In this document: positions 1-3,964 of the stretch, one piece after another
Layout: each line of letters starts with the position of its first letter
Numbering within the stretch: position 1 is the first letter of the stretch
Source of the DNA: Palsa-1400 sp036008545
GTDB taxonomy: Bacteria; Verrucomicrobiota; Verrucomicrobiia; Limisphaerales; Palsa-1400
Direction: 5' to 3'
Assembly: GCA_036008545.1 (NCBI GenBank)
Contig: DASYNM010000260.1
Span: 1 to 11,064, forward strand
Length of the DNA: 11,064 nucleotides
Notes under the pieces: model-generated
What the model was told of the DNA's origin: nothing
Seen by the model: the letters and a program-made list of their open reading frames with translations, nothing else
Databases searched by the model: none
Program-made: the position numbers and the translations under genes

Positions 1-81
1 ATCATCGAAATGAATCTGCCCTTGAGCATATACACCAACCGCCCCAGCCAAGAGACTGATTATAGTTAAGGATTTTTGCAT
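1..81 (-). CDS. Secreted protein of unknown function, N-terminal fragment
   Basis: Reading leftwards from an ATG at 81-79, 27 codons run open to the window edge, so only the N-terminus is present. The peptide starts MQKSLTIISLLAGAVGVYAQ and continues GQIHFDD. This is a clear Sec signal peptide: a Lys near the start, a hydrophobic core, and a V-Y-A site with cleavage predicted after Ala19, before Gln. Verrucomicrobiota carry many secreted proteins with such 'AQG' leaders, several of them with a C-terminal PEP-CTERM anchor; whether this one has it cannot be seen. It lies 53 bases downstream of the 135-845 gene on the same strand, with no terminator between, so the two are probably cotranscribed. 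No good Shine-Dalgarno sequence is visible, only an A-rich stretch. Function unknown. Confidence 0.7.
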   Translation of the reverse strand, partial: MQKSLTIISLLAGAVGVYAQGQIHFDD

Positions 82-134
82 ATGATACTTTTTCTATTTT
101 GTGTTGAGTTGTGTGCGGATTTGGAATTATTCAC

Positions 135-845
135 TTATTCACTTACGGAGTAGTTCTCTTCCCAATTCACGTCAGTCGTGGTGCTGCTGTTGTAGTAAAA
201 GAACCCTTGATACACAAAATCGGTCGTTGGATCGCCGGTTGCAGCCCAGTTGGTGTTATAGCCACTGGTGCCACGATGGGAGGATTGGTAACCGGTGTAG
301 GTTTGATTAGTGGGGTTGAACACATACACCGCATCGCCGATGTTGTAGTTGGTCAAGCCGGTCAGCGAGCCCGTGATAAGATCGCCCGAGGCTGGCACAA
401 TGGAACTGATCAGGTTATAACCCGGCAATATGGGGTTGTTGGTCGCTCCACTCGGCACGGTACCCACGAACGTGAGTGTAACGTTCGATTGAACGCTGTT
501 ATAAAACCAAGCGCCGACGCCTGGAGACAGGATGTTGGTGCCGTTATTCGCCCACCCGTTGGCGTTCGTCGATCTCGCGGAAGCGCTATCGGAACTGTAG
601 GATCCCGTCGCTGCATTGAAGAAGTACACTGCATCTCCATTGTAAATATGGGTGCTGTTGTTGATGAGTGTGCTAATGGTGTTGTCCGGTGACGTGATCA
701 AAGGGCAAGCAATGATATTATAACCTGGAAGCAGTGTCACATTGATGTAACCGACTGCATTGAGTGAATACACATTCTGTGCATGCACTGAAACACTGCC
801 GATAGCGCCGAGCAGTGCCGATAGAAGTAATGTTTTTGTTCTCAT
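135..845 (-). CDS. Secreted two-repeat protein of the Verrucomicrobiota 'NAVGY' type
   Basis: This 236-residue protein has a signal peptide (residues 1-22, cleavage after V-H-A22 before QNVYS). The mature part starts with NAVGYINVTLLPGYN, a hallmark I associate with an uncharacterised family common in Verrucomicrobiota. The rest is two copies of one unit: LPGYN at 39 and 140, DAVY-F-N at 71 and 171, and an aromatic-rich end (GAWFYNS near 112, GFFYYNS near 215). The offset is about 100 residues, so an internal tandem duplication is evident. It is rich in Asn, Thr, Ser, Tyr and Gly, lacks Cys in the second repeat, and is predicted to be beta-rich and extracellular. No enzyme motif is visible; a surface or matrix role is only a guess. 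The start lacks a clear Shine-Dalgarno sequence. It heads a likely two-gene unit with the secreted protein at 1-81. Confidence 0.8.
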   Translation of the reverse strand: MRTKTLLLSALLGAIGSVSVHAQNVYSLNAVGYINVTLLPGYNIIACPLITSPDNTISTLINNSTHIYNGDAVYFFNAATGSYSSDSASARSTNANGWANNGTNILSPGVGAWFYNSVQSNVTLTFVGTVPSGATNNPILPGYNLISSIVPASGDLITGSLTGLTNYNIGDAVYVFNPTNQTYTGYQSSHRGTSGYNTNWAATGDPTTDFVYQGFFYYNSSTTTDVNWEENYSVSE

Positions 846-886
846 AATCTTAACTTTTTTAACGTTTTGTTTCCGTGTGCGGGACG

Positions 887-915
887 ACTTTCTCAGAATG
901 CAAAAGGTGTGTCAA
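887..915 (-). promoter_or_regulatory. Possible sigma-70 promoter of the two-repeat secreted protein gene
   Basis: On the minus strand a perfect TTGACA (-35, plus-strand 910-915) is followed after 17 bases by GAAAGT (-10, plus-strand 887-892). The -35 is consensus and the spacing ideal, but the -10 matches only three of six bases. The inferred start would give an untranslated leader of about 35 bases before the ATG at 845. Verrucomicrobiota promoter preferences are poorly known, so this is tentative. Confidence 0.3.
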
Positions 916-980
916 CCGTTTTTTGCACTTTCTCTAAAAAAGTTATTCTGCATCATTGGAAACGATCTTTGACCGAATTA

Positions 981-1005
981 AGGTTGAACGTCAACCTCTT
1001 TTTTT
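981..1005 (+). terminator. Intrinsic-terminator-like hairpin with no sense gene upstream
   Basis: AGGTTGA (981-987) and TCAACCT (991-997) form a perfect 7-bp stem with an ACG loop, followed by CTTTTTTT, so the structure works only for plus-strand transcription. No plus-strand gene lies upstream; the nearest gene (135-845) runs the other way and starts 136 bases to the left. It may end an antisense or small transcript, or be chance. An upstream TTGACC (969-974) could pair with GGTTGA (982-987) through two G-U pairs and compete with the terminator stem. Confidence 0.45.
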
Positions 1006-1220
1006 CATTTTTTTCACTTTTTTCGTTGTGGCGGTCTCACAAGAGCCCGCCAAGGCATTGCAAGCATGAATTGAGCCAGTATTTGCTTCGCGCGGAGGCG
1101 AAAATGACCCTCACTTAGGACGTTGAATAATGTCACGCAAGTTGTTCATATGTAAATATTTAAGTGCAGAATGGAGGGGTGGTTTACCTCAGAAAATGCG
1201 TGAGCGCGATTCCTTTTCCG

Positions 1221-1303
1221 CGCCCTCCGCGTCTCTGCGCGATCCAGGCTTATCTTCTCTCAGAGCTTGGTTCGTGCAGAGGCTCAGAGAGCGCAGAGCT
1301 TGG
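1221..1303. repeat. Repeat-like intergenic DNA with CTCTGCGC/GCGCAGAG arms
   Basis: CTCTGCGC at 1233-1240 is answered by GCGCAGAG at 1291-1298, and CAGAGCTTGG occurs twice in direct orientation (1261-1270 and 1294-1303). The left part resembles the 'CCTCCGCGTCTCTGCG' intergenic sequence that I recall as dispersed in several bacterial genomes; this is recollection and could not be checked here. It is probably a degenerate, non-coding repeat. Confidence 0.3.
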
Positions 1304-1329
1304 AAAGGCCACAATTCCATGCAAGTTGC

Positions 1330-1347
1330 CCATACATATATGTATGG
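1330..1347. repeat. Perfect 18-bp palindrome
   Basis: CCATACATATATGTATGG is its own reverse complement over 18 bases, centred between 1338 and 1339. The flanks (CAAGTTGC on the left, CGAATTG on the right) keep partial dyad symmetry. The size and AT-rich centre fit a dimeric regulator site or a cruciform-prone repeat, but no gene starts nearby (over 480 bases to the left gene, over 1 kb to the right gene), so a regulatory role is not supported by position. Confidence 0.4.
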
Positions 1348-1601
1348 CGAATTGGCGTGATAACCACGCAACAAGGCACCAAGGAGAGCAGCCACTGGCC
1401 CAGTGTCCGATTTTGGGACAGTGCGGTGAATGCCGTCGTTCGCAGCGCCCCAGCGACTTTGGGGAAGGGGTTGACTTGGTGCAGGTATGGTGGAGCCTAT
1501 AGGACCCATGGGACCCATATCGTCCTATCTTCGATCGCCAAGCACGGTTCCGTTTTGTTACGAAACATCCGGCCAATGCGACGCGGAAAAGCGTGTCAAC
1601 T

Positions 1602-1624
1602 AAAAGCGGGCGTTTTTCGCTTTT
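1602..1624. repeat. AAAAGCG/CGCTTTT dyad, first of two related hairpins
   Basis: AAAAGCG (1602-1608) and CGCTTTT (1618-1624) form a 7-bp stem with a 9-base loop. The block GCGGGCGTTTTTCGC at 1606-1620 matches GCGCGCATTTTTCGC at 1769-1783 in 13 of 15 positions, suggesting two diverged copies of a short element. It could act as a weak terminator, but no gene ends here. Confidence 0.25.
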
Positions 1625-1738
1625 GACAAAGGGCATGTAATATTATTGACAAGAATTTGAGCGATTTTGAACAACCAGCTTCTTGCACATAACAAATTCA
1701 TCATCAACAGGTTGCAAAGCAAATTGCCAACAATAGTA

Positions 1739-1768
1739 TTGACCTTTAATTCGTCCCTGTCATATAAA
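1739..1768 (+). promoter_or_regulatory. Possible sigma-70 promoter, intergenic
   Basis: TTGACC (1739-1744) and TATAAA (1763-1768) are each one base from consensus and stand 18 bases apart, the best promoter-like pair I see in the intergenic region on this strand. Transcription would begin near 1775. No protein start follows closely; a terminator-like hairpin follows at 1884-1912. Confidence 0.35.
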
Positions 1769-1774
1769 GCGCGC

Positions 1775-1912
1775 ATTTTTCGCCCGCGCGCAAACTGTTG
1801 ATTGCGTGCAAGTTGCAACTGAGTTTTTTTGCGATGGCGCCAAAACAAGTCCAAAATGCATTTTTATGCCAAAAAAGCGTACTAAAAGCCGATGGAGTGT
1901 TTTCGGCTTTTT
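1775..1912 (+). ncRNA. Candidate small RNA, unclassified
   Basis: This is an inference from its borders: a plausible promoter (1739-1768) about 7 bases upstream of the start, and a hairpin with a T-run at the end. The transcript would be about 138 nt. It contains no convincing open frame with a ribosome binding site. GCGCGC at 1769-1774 and 1786-1791 can pair, but the first arm would lie mostly before the inferred start. I do not recognise it as 6S, tmRNA, SRP or RNase P RNA, or a known riboswitch. It could equally be chance in AT-rich intergenic DNA. Confidence 0.22.
1884..1912 (+). terminator. Terminator-like hairpin
   Basis: AAAAGCCGA (1884-1892) pairs perfectly with TCGGCTTTT (1903-1911), a 9-bp stem with a 10-base loop, and T runs through 1912. 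The A-run on the left makes it potentially bidirectional. No annotated gene ends here on either strand, which is why it is linked to the candidate small RNA at 1775-1912. Confidence 0.4.
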
Positions 1913-1985
1913 CCGATCTGTGGCATAATCGTTCCTGAAGTGAGAGCGTGCGTTGCAAACACGCCGAGAAATAGATGAACGAAGT

Positions 1986-2005
1986 GCGCCGCCAAATCGC
2001 GGCGC
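1986..2005. repeat. GC-rich hairpin GCGCCGC/GCGGCGC
   Basis: A perfect 7-bp all-GC stem (1986-1992 with 1999-2005) and a 6-base loop CAAATC. No T-run follows on either strand, so it is not an intrinsic terminator. It lies about 95 bases before the larger inverted repeat and may belong to the same group of intergenic elements. Confidence 0.25.
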
Positions 2006-2100
2006 GTGAAGAGAAGAAAATGAAAAACCTGGCACAAAAGGGAATAAAGAGAACGAAGCTGGATTGCGAGCGCGTCAAAGCCAGCCCAAACCGACACGTT

Positions 2101-2201
2101 GCCGCCGACGTGAGGAGGCGGTCCCTCCCCTGCCAAGGAACCAGTTGGGAGAGCAATCAGTTTGCGGTGGCGTCCCGGCTCCGCCTCGTTACCTCGGCGG
2201 C
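2101..2201. repeat. Inverted-repeat element with 21-bp arms
   Basis: The left arm 2101-2121 begins GCCGCCGA and ends GAGGCGG; the right arm 2181-2201 is its reverse complement in 18 of 21 positions, with mismatches clustered in the middle of the arm. About 59 bases separate them. Read as protein the arms give peptides like AADVRRRSL and LRLVTSAAT, which I recall from spurious predicted proteins of Verrucomicrobiota, so I suspect a dispersed intergenic element. No transposase is present and no target-site duplication is obvious, so it would be a non-autonomous or REP-like repeat. The three mismatches suggest some decay or loop-proximal drift. Confidence 0.45.
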
Positions 2202-2285
2202 TACAGGGTGCCGGACGCCCATTCCTAGCCATCATTACGGTGTGGAGAGTGTTGGAAAACCCATGCGTAACATGTTGATTTCCAC

Positions 2286-2304
2286 GATAGTTTCGGATAG
2301 TTTC
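2286..2304 (+). promoter_or_regulatory. Tandem GATAGTTTC repeat upstream of the serine hydrolase
   Basis: GATAGTTTC occurs at 2286-2294 and again at 2296-2304, a 10-base period, that is, about one helical turn. A weak promoter could overlap it (TTGATT at 2275-2280, 17-base gap, TAGTTT at 2298-2303). Direct repeats at this spacing are typical of activator or response-regulator sites, but this one has no known match. It ends 52 bases before the start codon. Confidence 0.25.
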
Positions 2305-2344
2305 ACGTCATCTTCGCGAGGGCAAGGGATTGCAGCCGCATCTT

Positions 2345-2349
2345 GGAGG
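2345..2349 (+). promoter_or_regulatory. Ribosome binding site of the serine hydrolase
   Basis: GGAGG stands 6 bases before the ATG at 2356. It is the strongest Shine-Dalgarno sequence in the window and decides the start: the frame is open back to 1975, but the upstream part runs through the inverted repeat at 2101-2201 and lacks a signal peptide, whereas a signal peptide follows directly after 2356. Confidence 0.8.
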
Positions 2350-2355
2350 CCACCC

Positions 2356-3444
2356 ATGCCTAACCCAAAACTCAAATTCACCCGTTCGAATCGCCTGCGC
2401 TCTTCTTTGGCGATGGCCGTTCTCTGTATTTGCCGTGTTTGGCCAGCATGGGCTGATGCCGTGGACGACCTCGTGCAAAATGAGATGCGGCGGCATCCGA
2501 TACCAGGGCTGGCGCTGGAAATCATCCAGAACGGCAAACCGGCCAAAATTGCCGGCTATGGCATGGCCAATCTGGAATGGCGCGAGCCCGTCACGCCGGA
2601 GACGGCATTCGAAATTGGGTCGGTGACGAAGCAATTCACGGCGGCGGGCATTCTTCTGCTGGCACAACAGGGGAAATTGTCGGTGGACGACAAAATCTCC
2701 CGGCACCTCCAGGACACGCCGGCAAGTTGGGCCAACATCACCCTGCGGCACTTGTTGACGCATACCTCGGGCCTCAAAAATTACACCGGACTGGACGGGT
2801 TTGAATTGACCCGGCATCTGACGCAAGCGCAATTCGTTCGCCGGATCGGGCGCGAGCCATTGGATTTTCAGGCGGGAGAAAAATGGTCTTACAGCAACAC
2901 TGGGTTCAGCTTGCTGGGATATGTCATCGAGAACGTCAGCGGCCAGGGCTATTGGCAATTCATGCGCGAACGCATTTTCGGCCCGCTCGGCATGGGCAGC
3001 ACGACCAATCGCGATCCGCGCACCGTCATTCCGCGCCGCGCCAGTGGTTATGAGACCAATCGCGCCGGCCAATTTGTCAACCGGGATTACGACCTGACCG
3101 ATGTTTTCTCGGCCGGCGCCATCGTTTCAACCGTGGGCGATTTGGCCAAGTGGAACGCGGCACTGGACGCCCAGAAATTACTGGGCGCCGCCACGGAACA
3201 GGAAATGTGGACGCCCATCCGCCTCAACGACGGTTCCACGCACGCTTATGGCTTCGGCTGGTTTTTGGACCCGTTGCAAGGCCACGCGAATATCGGACAC
3301 AGCGGATCGACTTCCGGTTTTTCAGCCAGCCTCCAGCGATTTCCGAAAGACGGGCTGGTGGTCATCGTGTTGACAAACTCGGATGAAACCGGCGTCGCCA
3401 CCAAATTGGCCAAGGCGATCGCACTCATGTATTTGACAAAATGA
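2356..3444 (+). CDS. Secreted serine hydrolase, class C beta-lactamase/penicillin-binding protein family
   Basis: The 362-residue product belongs to the beta-lactamase-related serine hydrolases (class C, AmpC/DD-peptidase/esterase fold). All three active-site motifs are visible: S89-V-T-K92 in the 'FEIGSVTKQFTA' context (nucleophile and general base), Y179-S-N181, and H315-S-G317 in place of the KTG box, as is usual for the non-lactamase members. 'LLTHTSGL' (residues 133-140) is also typical. Residues 1-33 look like a long signal peptide with cleavage after A-W-A33, so it should work in the periplasm or outside. The HSG form suggests a peptidase or esterase more than an antibiotic-degrading enzyme; the substrate cannot be told from sequence. 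It is monocistronic, with its own GGAGG site, and converges on the YCII gene 68 bases away. Confidence 0.9.
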   Translation: MPNPKLKFTRSNRLRSSLAMAVLCICRVWPAWADAVDDLVQNEMRRHPIPGLALEIIQNGKPAKIAGYGMANLEWREPVTPETAFEIGSVTKQFTAAGILLLAQQGKLSVDDKISRHLQDTPASWANITLRHLLTHTSGLKNYTGLDGFELTRHLTQAQFVRRIGREPLDFQAGEKWSYSNTGFSLLGYVIENVSGQGYWQFMRERIFGPLGMGSTTNRDPRTVIPRRASGYETNRAGQFVNRDYDLTDVFSAGAIVSTVGDLAKWNAALDAQKLLGAATEQEMWTPIRLNDGSTHAYGFGWFLDPLQGHANIGHSGSTSGFSASLQRFPKDGLVVIVLTNSDETGVATKLAKAIALMYLTK

Positions 3445-3512
3445 TGAATGGACTCTTTGAAGCGATCCGATTTGATCAGGCCCAGGACCGGTCTCGCAGC
3501 GACCGGCATCGG

Positions 3513-3845
3513 CTAAAAGGACTGTTCAGTTCCAGGCGGCCTTTTGGTGGACCAGAGCGGGACGGTGAATGGAAAAAGTTCGGCCTTCACGAGGCCCTGC
3601 TTTACGGCAGGGTCGCCATTCATGAGCGCGAGAGCCTCCAATTCAGACGAGGCCACGAACATGACTATCCCGAAAGAACTGTCGTCCGTGTTCAGCGTGC
3701 GGCCCGCCATAAATACAACGCCCTTTGCCACCAGCCTCTCGAGGTAGCTGAAGTGTTCACCAATGATCGCCACTTCCTGGTCGGTCGGGCCTTCGACCAG
3801 CATGGCCGCTCGGACAGGTTTATGGCGGTAAAGGAATTGTTGCAT
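3513..3845 (-). CDS. YCII-family protein
   Basis: This 110-residue protein fits the YCII (YciI-like) family of small ferredoxin-like alpha+beta proteins. Visible signs are a helix containing H31 in 'GEHFSYLERLVAKG', the 'VFMAGRT' strand, and the family's 'GDPAV' (D79) followed by an 'AELFPF' strand. His and Asp at these places are the presumed active-site pair. E. coli YciI itself has no settled role; members have been linked to dehalogenation or muconolactone-type chemistry, so no function is assigned. I chose the ATG at 3845 over a TTG one codon upstream because a weak GGA then sits 7 bases ahead. It lies 119 bases downstream of the glucanotransferase on the same strand, so it may be cotranscribed, but no functional link is evident. 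The short gap to the convergent hydrolase has only a 6-bp dyad (CCGGTC at 3488, GACCGG at 3501) without a T-run. Confidence 0.8.
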   Translation of the reverse strand: MQQFLYRHKPVRAAMLVEGPTDQEVAIIGEHFSYLERLVAKGVVFMAGRTLNTDDSSFGIVMFVASSELEALALMNGDPAVKQGLVKAELFPFTVPLWSTKRPPGTEQSF

Positions 3846-3964
3846 CAACGTGTCCAGATTCGCTTTGTGTCAATCGTGAAACAAACCATTGGCCCGCAAT
3901 TTGAACCATGCAGAATTAATATGCAACGTTTGAAACTGAAATAATCAAGGATTGAATAGGTGAG

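Larger units (their letters stand above)
846..2355. other. Gene-poor intergenic region between divergent genes
   Basis: No frame in these 1.5 kb has a recognisable protein, a good ribosome binding site with a sensible product, or a tRNA/rRNA fold. Open frames here are arginine- and serine-rich and read through dyad repeats, which argues against coding. What can be seen is listed separately: a minus-strand promoter near 887-915, an intrinsic-terminator-like hairpin at 981-1005, repeat-like DNA at 1221-1303, an 18-bp palindrome at 1330-1347, a possible promoter and terminator at 1739-1912, a GC hairpin at 1986-2005, a 21-bp-armed inverted repeat at 2101-2201, and tandem 9-mers at 2286-2304. The region reads like an accumulation site for small repeat elements. 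Confidence 0.6.

Noticed and set aside
1623..1651. Two TTGACA hexamers (1623-1628 and 1646-1651) as promoters
   Set aside because: Neither has an acceptable -10 hexamer at 16-18 bases on the plus strand; the TATTAT after the first is only 12 bases away.
1975..2355. N-terminal extension of the serine hydrolase by 127 residues
   Set aside because: It runs through the inverted repeat at 2101-2201, has no domain, and would bury the signal peptide; a strong GGAGG site marks the ATG at 2356.
2384..2392. GTTCGAATC, resembling a tRNA T-loop
   Set aside because: No acceptor stem, D-arm or anticodon arm fits around it, and it lies inside the signal-peptide codons of the serine hydrolase.
3849..3964. 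Possible promoter of the YCII gene in the gap after the glucanotransferase
   Set aside because: TTGATT and AT-rich hexamers (TATTAA) are present on the minus strand, but no pair has good sequence at 16-18 bases spacing.
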